Counted from the stretch's first letter, positions 1-6,480 are shown. The stretch: DNA of 7,366 nt from an uncultured Desulfohalobiaceae bacterium (GCA_913055195.1 CAJXJU010000059.1:1-7366), one strand, 5' to 3'. Numbers and translations are program-made. The notes: generated by a model not told the origin, from the sequence alone.

Positions 1-2
1 GC

Positions 3-674
3 TTTGAAATCTATTACAAAGACAAAGACCGCATCCTGACAAAAGATCAAATCCCCCATTTCAGACAAAAATGGACCAATCTATCTGAATTTATCAAAGA
101 ATTAAAACAAAAATTCACATGGTACTATAATAAAACTTATGGGCGCAAAGGCTATTTCTGGTCAGACAGATTCAAAAGCGTTATCGTTGAAAAAGGTCAC
201 ACTCTGATTAATTGCCTGGCCTATATTGACTTAAATCCCATCAGGGCAGGTATAGTTGAAAAGCCAGAAGATTATCGCTGGTCATCCATGGGTTATCTGG
301 CCAGGACAGGCAATAAGGATGGCTTTTTGAGTCTTGATTTTGGCCTGCAACAGTATGAGATTGATGACGTAGAAGAACGATTTCGCATGTATCGTGAATA
401 TGTATATGAGCATGGTTGTCTGGAAAGCCCCAAAGGCGCATCTATAAATGAAGAAACAGTTGCAAAAGAGCGCAAAAAGAAGTTTCAATTTACCACAGCA
501 GACCGTTTGTTGTACAGAACAAGATATCTGACAGAGGGAGTGTTTCTGGGCAGCAAACAGTTTGTCAAAGAGCAGTTTCAGCGGTTTAAAGATAAATTAA
601 GGATAGAAAAGGACAGACAGCCGCATAGGATAACAGGTTTTGAAGATATTTATTCATTCAGGCAGACGCCATAG
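3..674 (+). CDS. REP-associated tyrosine transposase (RAYT, Y1/HUH family), 5'-truncated by window edge
   Basis: The frame is open from the left edge to a TAG at 672-674, giving 223 visible residues. The start and the N-terminal HUH metal-binding motif lie outside the window. The visible part matches the C-terminal half of the Y1 transposase family. A helix ending in KFTWYYNKTYGRKG (residues 37-50) carries the candidate catalytic tyrosines Y41/Y42. It is followed by FWSDRFKSV (52-60) and then by the hallmark YIDLNPIRAGIV (74-85) with DYRWSS (90-95). The long tail contains RTRYLTEGVFLGSKQFV, a segment typical of the longer RAYT proteins rather than IS200/IS605 TnpA. Such proteins are known as single-strand DNA endonucleases linked to REP palindromes. 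An ATG at 288 would give only the tail and is not the start. The gene converges on the cobalamin operon. Family assignment is firm; activity and target are unknown. Confidence 0.88.
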   Translation, partial: FEIYYKDKDRILTKDQIPHFRQKWTNLSEFIKELKQKFTWYYNKTYGRKGYFWSDRFKSVIVEKGHTLINCLAYIDLNPIRAGIVEKPEDYRWSSMGYLARTGNKDGFLSLDFGLQQYEIDDVEERFRMYREYVYEHGCLESPKGASINEETVAKERKKKFQFTTADRLLYRTRYLTEGVFLGSKQFVKEQFQRFKDKLRIEKDRQPHRITGFEDIYSFRQTP

Positions 675-930
675 TAAAAGAGCAAAAATTTCTCTCCTTC
701 TTTCTCCATTTTTTCTAAACTTACAACAATTACAACACATGCCCAGCTATTCCCGACACACGATACAAAGCCAGGACAATCACGCCAGATTATACGGCAC
801 TTATCAGATCGCCGGGTCAACCTCCGTGTAGAGAATAACGAAAAAGGCAAAATTGGCCTATATAAAAATTTTCTCCTTTCTTGTTTTCAATTTTTCAAAT
901 TATCCTCCTGTCCCTTTATCTGTTATCTCG
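675..930. other. Convergent intergenic region, no gene recognised
   Basis: This stretch of about 256 bp separates the RAYT stop from the cbiP stop. It is AT-rich, with two pyrimidine-rich tracts that resemble each other (about 684-722 and 864-903, each starting AAAAATTT and running through CTCC/TTTC/TTTTTC). Short open frames on both strands lack ribosome binding sites and recognisable content. The best hairpin I see is AGGC/GCCT around AAAATTG (845-859), only 4 bp, too weak to call a terminator. The right end holds the start of the cbiP-terminal hairpin repeat. Confidence 0.5.
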
Positions 931-950
931 CTACTGGCGAATGCACCCCG
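925..950 (-). repeat. REP-like hairpin repeat, copy A (3' end of cbiP)
   Basis: On the + strand this copy folds as TCGC-TACTG-GCGA, with AT flanks that also pair around a bulged C. It matches copies B (5058-5082, inverted) and C (5230-5253). Over the 23-nt core, A and B differ at only two positions, which are the two partners of one stem base pair (T-A here, C-G in B and C). A and C also differ at one loop position. The repeat supplies the last five codons of cbiP, and the TAG stop lies across the loop and its edge. The repeat is seen directly; the REP-like label is an inference from its size, palindromy and the nearby RAYT. Confidence 0.7.
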
Positions 951-2466
951 TAATCCCGGCCAATCTAAAAATCCTTTCCACATCACAATGGGCTTCAAAA
1001 TGATCCGCCAGTCTGTCATACTGTTTAAGCTTCATATCACTTTCTGACCCAAGCGCAGGAGCTTTCAATTTAAGACCCTTTGTTTTGCGAATACGATTTA
1101 ACATTTCTGTACGCAAGTAAGGCGAATCAAACAGGCCATGAACATATGTACCGAAAATATAGCCATCATTACTCACCCATCCATCTTCCCAGGCTTTTTC
1201 TTTACCTTCCTCTTGCAAGTGAGCAAATTTTTGGCCATTTTGCTGTATTGGTTCTGTCACTCCCATATGAATCTCATATCCCTGTATCGGACAATCAAAA
1301 AGATGCGAGTGGCCAATTACCTTTCTTACTATTTTTTCCTTTGCAAGATATGTTTGCAAAGGCAACAATCCCAGTCCCTGTGCCTTTTGACAAGTTGATT
1401 CCAGCATAAGAGGGTCTTTAATCTCAAGGCCCAGCAATTGATAGCCTCCACATATTCCCACAACATATTTTTGTTTTTTTGCAAACTCAACAATCTTCAT
1501 TTGCCAGCCATGTTTTTTTAGCCACAGTGCAGCAGCAATAACATTCTTGGTGCCAGGCAGGATAAGACAGTCAAATTGCTCTGTCAGTTGGTCAGGATAA
1601 TCTAAATAACTCACAACAACATCACTTTCTCTTTCCAGAGTTTCAAAATCAGTAAAATTTGAAATGGCAGGCAGGCAAACAACCGCAACATTTACAGTAT
1701 CAGGCCCGGGCTTTCTGGATATGCGTTTGTCTCTTTGCACAGCAACAGAGTCTTCTGTACCAATATATATATCTTCATAATAAGGAACAAGACCCAGCAC
1801 TGGTTTGCCTGTTGTTTTTTCTATATACCTGATGCCATCTGCAAACAACTCAGGGTCGCCTCTAAATTTGTTAATTAAAAAGCCAATAGTAAGATCACGC
1901 TCATCATCACTCATTAAGTGATAAGTGCCAATTATCTGGGCAAAAACTCCTCCTCTATCAATATCAGCAACAATAATGCAGGGTGCGCCTGCTTTTTTGG
2001 CCATCTGAAAATTAACAATATCATTTTGTTTTAAATTCATCTCACAACAACTTCCAGCACCCTCCAGCACTATCACATCAAAATCAGAAGCCAGATTCTT
2101 ATACGACTGCCAGACAGCTTCTGCTAAAGTAGATTTCATCTGATGATATTGTTTCGCACTCATGGACGTTGCCACTTTACCCTGGATCACAATTTGAGAA
2201 ATTTGCGGCCCAGAGGGCTTAATCAGGATAGGATTCATGTGAACAGAGGGCAAAAGCGATGCAGCTTCTGCCTGTACAGCCTGAGCACGGCCAATTTCAC
2301 CTCCTTCAACTGCAACATACGAATTATTGGACATGTTTTGAGCTTTAAAAGGAGCTACCCGAAAGCCGCGCCGTTTTAATATACGACAAAAAGCAGTAGC
2401 TGCAATTGATTTGCCAACATCACTGCCTGTTCCAAGAAACATTATTGCCCTGGCCTTACTTCTCAT
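931..2466 (-). CDS. cbiP: Cobyric acid synthase (glutamine-hydrolysing)
   Basis: The product (511 aa) is the usual length for CbiP/CobQ, which uses ATP and glutamine to amidate side chains b, d, e and g of adenosyl-cobyrinic acid a,c-diamide. The N-terminal dethiobiotin-synthetase-like domain has the P-loop GTGSDVGKS (residues 12-20), KAQNMSNNS (41-49), EIGRAQAVQA (57-66) and MNPILIKPSG (77-86). The C-terminal class I glutaminase domain has GICGGYQLLG, with Cys339 as the predicted nucleophile, YEIHMG (397-402) and GTYVHGLFD, with His443 as the expected catalytic histidine. The ATG overlaps the cbiH stop as ATGA, with GGAGAAG upstream as a plausible ribosome binding site, so translation is probably coupled. 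It is the last gene of the visible operon. The last five residues and the stop are formed by a hairpin repeat, so this tail should not be conserved in homologues. Confidence 0.96.
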   Translation of the reverse strand: MRSKARAIMFLGTGSDVGKSIAATAFCRILKRRGFRVAPFKAQNMSNNSYVAVEGGEIGRAQAVQAEAASLLPSVHMNPILIKPSGPQISQIVIQGKVATSMSAKQYHQMKSTLAEAVWQSYKNLASDFDVIVLEGAGSCCEMNLKQNDIVNFQMAKKAGAPCIIVADIDRGGVFAQIIGTYHLMSDDERDLTIGFLINKFRGDPELFADGIRYIEKTTGKPVLGLVPYYEDIYIGTEDSVAVQRDKRISRKPGPDTVNVAVVCLPAISNFTDFETLERESDVVVSYLDYPDQLTEQFDCLILPGTKNVIAAALWLKKHGWQMKIVEFAKKQKYVVGICGGYQLLGLEIKDPLMLESTCQKAQGLGLLPLQTYLAKEKIVRKVIGHSHLFDCPIQGYEIHMGVTEPIQQNGQKFAHLQEEGKEKAWEDGWVSNDGYIFGTYVHGLFDSPYLRTEMLNRIRKTKGLKLKAPALGSESDMKLKQYDRLADHFEAHCDVERIFRLAGITGCIRQ

Positions 2467-3302
2467 GGCCTGTACTTCTCCAGATATCCTCTTGGCGTGA
2501 CCATCCTGGAATTCATCAGATAAGTAGTGGAATTGCCAACAATTAAAATTGTTAACATATCGATTTTTGATGTATCAATATCAGCCGCACGTGTGGCCCA
2601 CACTTCTTGCCCATGTCTGCTTGCATTTCTCACAACTCCAACAACCGCTTGATCTCCCCTGTATTTCCTGACCATTTGCAAAGCCACATCCAGTTGCCAG
2701 TCTCTTTTTCTGGACTTTGGATTATACAGCACAAGCACAAAATCCGCTTGCAACGCAGCTTGAAGTCTTTTTTCAATCACCTGCCAGGGAGTCAGAAGAT
2801 CGCTTAAACTTATAACAGCAAAATCATGCATAAGAGGCGCGCCCAGAAGCGCAGCAGCAGCCACAAAAGCAGGCAGTCCTGGAACCACTTCCACTTCCAG
2901 AATATCCTGAACCTTCATCTCCTTAATGAGTTCAAAAACCAGCCCAGCCATAGCATAAATGCCAGGATCTCCACTGCTGACAAGACACGTTTTTCTTCCT
3001 TGCAGGCCGGCCTCAATTGCCATCTGACAGCGTTTGATCTCCCCCTTCATGCCAGTGGAAATGACCTCTTTTCCACTGGTCAATTCTTGCGGCAAAAGCT
3101 CAATATATCTCTTATAGCCCACAATAACATCTGCTGTTTTAATAACCTGTAAAGCTCGTGCTGGTATATATTCACTTCCACCAGGCCCAATACCCACAAC
3201 ACTTAAAAGTCGAGTGCTACTGCAATGGTCGCATTTTTTGATTTTATCTTTGGAACTATAAGACGTCCCCTGCCTGTTGCCAGAATTGCTGCTGCCTCGC
3301 AT
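2463..3302 (-). CDS. cbiH: Precorrin-3B / cobalt-factor III C17-methyltransferase
   Basis: This is an SAM-dependent tetrapyrrole methyltransferase that methylates C17 with ring contraction. Recognisable segments are VVGIGPGG (residues 35-42), SSGDPGIYAMAG (109-120), VPGLPA (140-145, the PGVSA-like loop), the CbiH/CobJ signature SLSDLLTPW (165-173), LYNPKSRKR (192-200) and the tail TTYLMNSRMVTPRGY (259-273). The conserved core begins around residue 33. The 31 residues before it are hydrophilic and are encoded entirely within cbiG in another frame. The ATG at 3302 is the only ATG in frame, preceded by GGGAGTAGGTAGTGT. No ATG lies nearer the core, and the GTG at the second V of VVGIGPG would cut into the first beta-strand. 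True initiation is therefore uncertain: the upstream ATG, a non-canonical codon, or frameshifting from cbiG. The 3' end overlaps cbiP by ATGA. Confidence 0.93.
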   Translation of the reverse strand: MRGSSNSGNRQGTSYSSKDKIKKCDHCSSTRLLSVVGIGPGGSEYIPARALQVIKTADVIVGYKRYIELLPQELTSGKEVISTGMKGEIKRCQMAIEAGLQGRKTCLVSSGDPGIYAMAGLVFELIKEMKVQDILEVEVVPGLPAFVAAAALLGAPLMHDFAVISLSDLLTPWQVIEKRLQAALQADFVLVLYNPKSRKRDWQLDVALQMVRKYRGDQAVVGVVRNASRHGQEVWATRAADIDTSKIDMLTILIVGNSTTYLMNSRMVTPRGYLEKYRP

Positions 3303-4282
3303 ACACTACCTACTCCCATATAAGATTCAACCAATGAAGATGGATTTGGCGCACTCACAGTGGCCAGTTCATTTTTATTAAAAAAAAGTAGCTCTACTCC
3401 TAATCTTAACGCTGCCTGGATAAGACCGGCTTCTTCTTTTTTGGCCTCTATGGTTGCAATGGCGCGCAAACTCTTCAGGGCAAGCTCATTTTTATCAAAG
3501 GTCTGATAAAGCAAATTAAGTATCTCTTTTGTATCTGTCCCTCTGTTACATCCTATGCCCGCTACAAGACATTTTGGATGAAGTAAAAGTTCTGACGTGT
3601 ATGGCTCTTTTTTACGCCAGCTTACCCTTATGCCAGGCATATCCCTGCACCAAATATCTTCATCCTCCACCACTGTCAGATGAACGCCATCTGCAAAATT
3701 CCTGTGTATTTCCAGTCTATCTTCCGGGTCAAACACCTGCACTGGCTCACCAGCCAGCATTGCGCCTGTAACGGATTTCAAAGCGCTGATGTTTTCTATC
3801 TCCATCCCCTTTTGACGAGCAAGAACATCTATTGATATGATGTTTTCTGTATCAGTAGCTGTGGTAATTACAGGCTCTCCTCCAGTAATCAAGGCAATCT
3901 TTCTGGCCAGCATATTCGCACCGCCAAGATGGCCAGAAACAAGGCTGATGCAATACTTGCCATTTTGATCCAGCACTACAACTGCTGGATCAGTCACTTT
4001 GGAAGACAATAAAGGCGCAACTACTCTGACAGCTATACCGCAGGCAGTAATGAAAACAAGACCATCATAAGTTGCAAAGTGTCCGGCCACAATTGACGAT
4101 AAATTCTCAAAAAGAACAGCCTTTTGCTCTGCATTCCCACACCTTTTGTGAAAAAAAAGTTCAACCTGCGGGACATCTTTTGCTTCCGCTGTTTCCCGGA
4201 TTACACTTCCAATTTGCCGGGCCAGAAACCTGGCCAGGTCAGCCCCTTTTTTAGTCAAAGCATAAATGGCTATTTTCTTCAT
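3203..4282 (-). CDS. cbiG: Cobalt-precorrin-5A hydrolase
   Basis: The 359-aa product is close to the usual CbiG length. This enzyme opens the delta-lactone of cobalt-precorrin-5A, losing acetaldehyde, and is diagnostic of the anaerobic cobalamin route. The N-terminal and middle part has LVFITACGIAVRVVAPLL (75-92), DPAVVVLD (98-105), ISLVSGHLGGAN (112-123) and TATDTENIISID (141-152). The C-terminal domain begins near LVAGIGCNRGT (239-249) and ends in GVGSVCEAAAI (323-333) and the usual LIVPKIKSKNATIAVA strand (341-356). The ATG overlaps the cbiF TGA as ATGA, with no strong ribosome binding site of its own, so translational coupling to cbiF is likely. The last 100 nt also lie inside the cbiH open frame. 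K349-N350 are encoded by an A_AAA_AAT heptamer. Confidence 0.95.
   Translation of the reverse strand: MKKIAIYALTKKGADLARFLARQIGSVIRETAEAKDVPQVELFFHKRCGNAEQKAVLFENLSSIVAGHFATYDGLVFITACGIAVRVVAPLLSSKVTDPAVVVLDQNGKYCISLVSGHLGGANMLARKIALITGGEPVITTATDTENIISIDVLARQKGMEIENISALKSVTGAMLAGEPVQVFDPEDRLEIHRNFADGVHLTVVEDEDIWCRDMPGIRVSWRKKEPYTSELLLHPKCLVAGIGCNRGTDTKEILNLLYQTFDKNELALKSLRAIATIEAKKEEAGLIQAALRLGVELLFFNKNELATVSAPNPSSLVESYMGVGSVCEAAAILATGRGRLIVPKIKSKNATIAVALDF
3233..3239 (-). other. Candidate -1 slippery heptamer A_AAA_AAT in the cbiG/cbiH overlap
   Basis: Read on the minus strand in the cbiG frame, the codons are TCA AAA AAT GCG, which fits the X_XXY_YYZ pattern. A one-base backward slip puts the ribosome exactly in the cbiH frame. 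It would give a CbiG-CbiH fusion joined as SKK-CDHCSSTRLLSVVGIGPG, ten residues before the cbiH core. CbiG-CbiH fusions are known in other bacteria. No strong downstream stem or upstream stimulatory site is evident, and a run of six A can occur by chance. This is a hypothesis only. Confidence 0.25.
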
Positions 4283-5043
4283 TTTCTGTAACTATGAGTA
4301 AAATCGCCACTATAAAGCTTTGATCTGACAGGTTCACGGCCTTGTCCAGGCAAAATTAAAAATACTGCCTGTCTCTTAATACCAGCCTTTGCCACAGCAT
4401 CACTTAAGCCTTCCAGACTGGTCTTCAAAATTATCTCATCTGGCCAACCCACCCTGTAAGCAACAACAACCGGAGTTGAGCCTTCATATCCTCCAGCCAG
4501 AAGCTCTGCCTGCACCTGTTCAGAATGAGCGGCTGACAGATAAATTGCCATGGCAGATTGATGTTTTGCCAGGCTTTTAAGTGCTTGCTCTGGTGGAAGT
4601 TTTGTTCGGCCAGCAACTCTGGTAATAATAAGCGATTGGGAAACCTCCGGTACTGTATATGAAATCCTGGCAGCCGCAGCAGCAGCAAACGCGGCGGAAA
4701 CACCTGGAATTACCTCATAGGTAATACCGTCTCTGTCTAAAAGAAGCATTTGCTCTCTTATGGCACCAAAAAGTGATGGATCGCCTGTATGCACCCTGGC
4801 GACAGTTCCACCCTTTTTCACTGTCTCCAGAATTGCTTTATGCGTCTTCTCAAGTGTCATGGGAGAAGAATCAACAACCTTTGCCCCATCTTTTGCGCAA
4901 GATACCACTTCAACAGGCACTAAAGAACCAGCATAAAGCACAAGATCTGCCTGCTCAATACACCTTTTTCCTTTTATGGTAAGCAACTCTGGATCACCCG
5001 GGCCTGCTCCCACAAAAAAAACCTGACACTGATTTTTTCTCAT
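4279..5043 (-). CDS. cbiF: Cobalt-precorrin-4 C11-methyltransferase
   Basis: The product (254 aa from the chosen start) has the normal CbiF/CobM length and transfers a methyl group from SAM to C11 of cobalt-precorrin-4. Motifs in order are VGAGPGDPELLTIKG (11-25), YAGSLVP (37-43), HTGDPSLFGAIREQ (85-98), EVIPGVSA (110-117), LIITRVAGRTKLPPEQ (138-153) and YRVGWPDE (196-203). The start at 5043 is chosen because GGAGG lies six bases upstream and the family begins just before the VGAGPGDPE strand. The frame stays open to an ATG at 5121, but that would add 26 unrelated residues encoded by the palindromic element and ignore the strong ribosome binding site. The 3' end overlaps cbiG by ATGA. A 213-bp gap with a large nested palindrome separates it from cbiET, so its expression could differ from the upstream genes. 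Confidence 0.95.
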   Translation of the reverse strand: MRKNQCQVFFVGAGPGDPELLTIKGKRCIEQADLVLYAGSLVPVEVVSCAKDGAKVVDSSPMTLEKTHKAILETVKKGGTVARVHTGDPSLFGAIREQMLLLDRDGITYEVIPGVSAAFAAAAAARISYTVPEVSQSLIITRVAGRTKLPPEQALKSLAKHQSAMAIYLSAAHSEQVQAELLAGGYEGSTPVVVAYRVGWPDEIILKTSLEGLSDAVAKAGIKRQAVFLILPGQGREPVRSKLYSGDFTHSYRK

Positions 5044-5049
5044 TATTCG

Positions 5050-5054
5050 CCTCC
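5050..5054 (-). promoter_or_regulatory. Ribosome binding site of cbiF
   Basis: GGAGG on the minus strand sits six bases (CGAATA) before the ATG at 5043. It decides the cbiF start against the upstream in-frame ATG at 5121. It lies just outside the left inverted repeat of the palindromic element. Confidence 0.85.
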
Positions 5055-5057
5055 AGC

Positions 5058-5082
5058 CGGGTGCATCCGCCAGTAGCGGGAT
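5058..5082 (+). repeat. REP-like hairpin repeat, copy B (inverted)
   Basis: This copy has the opposite orientation to copies A and C. Its reverse complement contains ATCCCGCTACTGGCGGAT, which folds as CCGC-TACTG-GCGG with a bulged C and AT/AT outer pairs. It differs from copy C at one loop position only, and from copy A at one compensatory stem pair only. It also pairs with copy C to form the outer arms of the palindromic element. Confidence 0.72.
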
Positions 5083-5252
5083 ATCACAAATTTTAGCCCT
5101 CATCTGGGGACAGCCGAGCACCTGACAACATTAAGCCGCATGATTTAAGAAGACGAAAGTGTTTCAGGTGCTCGGCAGTCCCCAGTAATCAGCTACCTGG
5201 TTTTTACGTTATACTGAAAAACGCAACTAATCCCGCTACTTGCGGATGCACC
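5060..5252. repeat. Nested palindromic (BIME/MITE-like) element between cbiET and cbiF
   Basis: Outer arms 5060-5082 and 5230-5252 are complementary at 22 of 23 positions. Inside them, a second inverted repeat, 5104-5125 with 5164-5185, is complementary at 21 of 22 positions around a 38-nt spacer. The whole 193 bp is non-coding apart from a spurious upstream extension of the cbiF frame. In the operon transcript it could form a large nested stem or several separate hairpins, affecting mRNA processing, stability or the cbiF/cbiET ratio; that effect is inference. Near-identical 10-nt strings flank it (5049-5058 and 5253-5262, 8/10), a possible decayed target duplication. It resembles REP doublets or a small non-autonomous element. 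No hairpin is followed by a clear U-tract, so I do not call a terminator. Confidence 0.7.
5104..5185. repeat. Inner inverted repeat pair (22-nt arms)
   Basis: The left arm (5104-5125) begins CTGGGGACAGCCGAGCACC. The right arm (5164-5185) ends GGTGCTCGGCAGTCCCCAG. They differ from perfect complementarity at one position (5112), and the pairing extends a few bases further with one bulge. On the minus strand the right arm can also fold alone as GGACTGC-CGA-GCACC with a two-base bulge, like a single REP unit. The sequence is unrelated to the outer repeats B and C. GGGGAC/GTCCCC ends are, from memory, common in RAYT-associated palindromes; I cannot check that here. Confidence 0.7.
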
Positions 5253-5273
5253 GCCTCTAACCTGGCTTTTTAC
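5193..5273. repeat. Imperfect direct repeat of the cbiET 3' end
   Basis: 5193-5207 (CTACCTGGTTTTTAC) repeats 5257-5273 (CTAACCTGGCTTTTTAC) with two single-base indels. The second copy encodes the last codons and stop of cbiET. Copy C of the hairpin repeat lies between the two. This suggests a duplicated gene end associated with insertion or slippage, though it is short enough that chance is not excluded. Confidence 0.4.
5230..5253 (-). repeat. REP-like hairpin repeat, copy C (just after cbiET)
   Basis: Same orientation as copy A. On the + strand it folds as CCGC-TACTT-GCGG. It begins a few bases beyond the cbiET stop codon, so copies A and C both mark the 3' end of a gene in the operon, in the same orientation relative to transcription. 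Confidence 0.72.
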
Positions 5274-6480
5274 AATTTAACACAAATACAGGAGTTAATG
5301 GTTCAAACCTTAAATCTTCTCCAAGCTCTTTTGAACGCGCCACATTGATTTCAGAGATGTCATACTCCCACCCTAGCGACTCAAAATATTTTCTCACTCG
5401 TTCTAATGTGCCTAACAAGACCGCATTAACCACCAGAATCCCGCCTGGCAAAAGCCTTTCACACGCGCTTTTTAACACATCAATGGTTTTACCCACTCCA
5501 CCTCCAATAAAAATACGATCCGGATCAGGAAGATTTTGCAAACACTCAGGCATCACTCCATGCACAGGCTCAACAAGATAAGCTCCTGTTTGCCTGATGT
5601 TGTGAAGCATCATCTCAAACCGTTTCTTATTTTTCTCCACAGCATACACTTTACCGTATCTCAGAAAAAAAGACGCCTCAATAGCAACAGAACCACACCC
5701 GGCACCAAGGTCCCATAAGGTATTATCCTCGTTCAACTTGAGCTGGCCTATGGAAATAAGACGTATTTCTTTTTTTGTTATAACACCATTTTCATGTTTA
5801 TAACATCTATCATCCATACCTGGATAAAAGTGTAGAGGTGATGATTTAATTTTTTGCAATAAAACAAAATTTAATGGTGAAATATTTATATCTCCTGGAA
5901 TCTCCGCTATATTGTCATAAGATGTTATCCTCTCTGTCTCAAGGCCAAGATCTTCAAAAATTATCATTCTAAAATTATTTACACCACGCTCTAAAAGTAT
6001 CTTTGTCAAAGCCAGAGGATTAAATCTGGCATCAGTATAAATGCCTATCAAATCATTAAAAGTAACAGCTCTGAAAAGAGGCCAGATGTCACCCCGGCCA
6101 TGAAGAGAGATTACTTTAACATCTTCCCATGAAATTTTTAAACGGCTGGCAGCTATTTGAAGTGTTGTTGGGGCCGGGTAAAATTTTATTCTTTTCTCAC
6201 CAAGAAATTCAATCAGACGCTTTCCAATGCCGTAAAAAAGAGGATCCCCATCAGCAAGCACAACTATAAACTTTCCCTTTTCCACCTCGCTCAAGACTCT
6301 TTTGATCACCTTCTCAATACTGCCCTTTAAACAAAGCCTTTTTCCTCTCACATTATCAGGAACCTTTTCAAGGCATCTAATGCCGCCAACAATAAGATCA
6401 GCTTTTTTTACAAGATAATAAAGATGGGAGGGAATTTTTTTATCATCTATCCCAAGTCCAGCTACATGCACATAATCCAT
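5257..6480 (-). CDS. cbiET: CbiE-CbiT fusion, cobalt-precorrin-7 C5- and cobalt-precorrin-6B C15-methyltransferase (decarboxylating)
   Basis: The single 407-residue chain joins two enzymes that methylate C5 (CbiE), and C15 with decarboxylation of the C12 acetate (CbiT), like aerobic CobL. The CbiE half (about 1-215) has HVAGLG near its start, ADLIVGG, ADGDPLFYGIG (76-86) and PAPTTLQIAASRL in the substrate loop. The CbiT half (about 220-407) has the SAM-binding LWDLGAGCGSVAIEA (255-269), YAVEKNKKR and FIGGGVG (324-330). The start at 6480 is chosen because AAGGGA lies seven bases upstream and the family begins with this strand. The in-frame ATG at 6519 has no ribosome binding site and lies inside a hairpin. 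The cbiD gap is 71 bp and the stop is followed at once by hairpin repeat C. Confidence 0.94.
   Translation of the reverse strand: MDYVHVAGLGIDDKKIPSHLYYLVKKADLIVGGIRCLEKVPDNVRGKRLCLKGSIEKVIKRVLSEVEKGKFIVVLADGDPLFYGIGKRLIEFLGEKRIKFYPAPTTLQIAASRLKISWEDVKVISLHGRGDIWPLFRAVTFNDLIGIYTDARFNPLALTKILLERGVNNFRMIIFEDLGLETERITSYDNIAEIPGDINISPLNFVLLQKIKSSPLHFYPGMDDRCYKHENGVITKKEIRLISIGQLKLNEDNTLWDLGAGCGSVAIEASFFLRYGKVYAVEKNKKRFEMMLHNIRQTGAYLVEPVHGVMPECLQNLPDPDRIFIGGGVGKTIDVLKSACERLLPGGILVVNAVLLGTLERVRKYFESLGWEYDISEINVARSKELGEDLRFEPLTPVFVLNCKKPG

Noticed and set aside
811..840. Possible fourth, decayed hairpin repeat (GCCGGGT...GTAG...ATAAC)
   Set aside because: It resembles copies A and B only with several gaps and mismatches and does not fold into the CCGC/GCGG stem.
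640..850. Small open frames on both strands in the convergent intergenic region
   Set aside because: Low-complexity, no ribosome binding site and no family resemblance; they overlap each other and the RAYT 3' end.
684..903. Two similar pyrimidine-rich tracts (684-722 and 864-903) as terminal repeats of the RAYT element
   Set aside because: The similarity is mostly low-complexity T/C runs, so chance is a sufficient explanation.
1080..1409. Plus-strand open frame of 109 codons opposite cbiP
   Set aside because: It lies antisense to the conserved glutaminase domain of cbiP, has no recognisable motifs, and is best explained as a shadow of that gene.
5044..5121. Upstream ATG extension of cbiF to position 5121
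   Set aside because: The extra 26 residues are encoded by the palindromic element, resemble nothing in the family, and lie upstream of a strong GGAGG correctly spaced to the ATG at 5043.
5121..5256. Internal promoter for cbiF within the palindromic element
   Set aside because: A TTGTCA string is present on the minus strand, but nothing close to a -10 box lies at the right distance.
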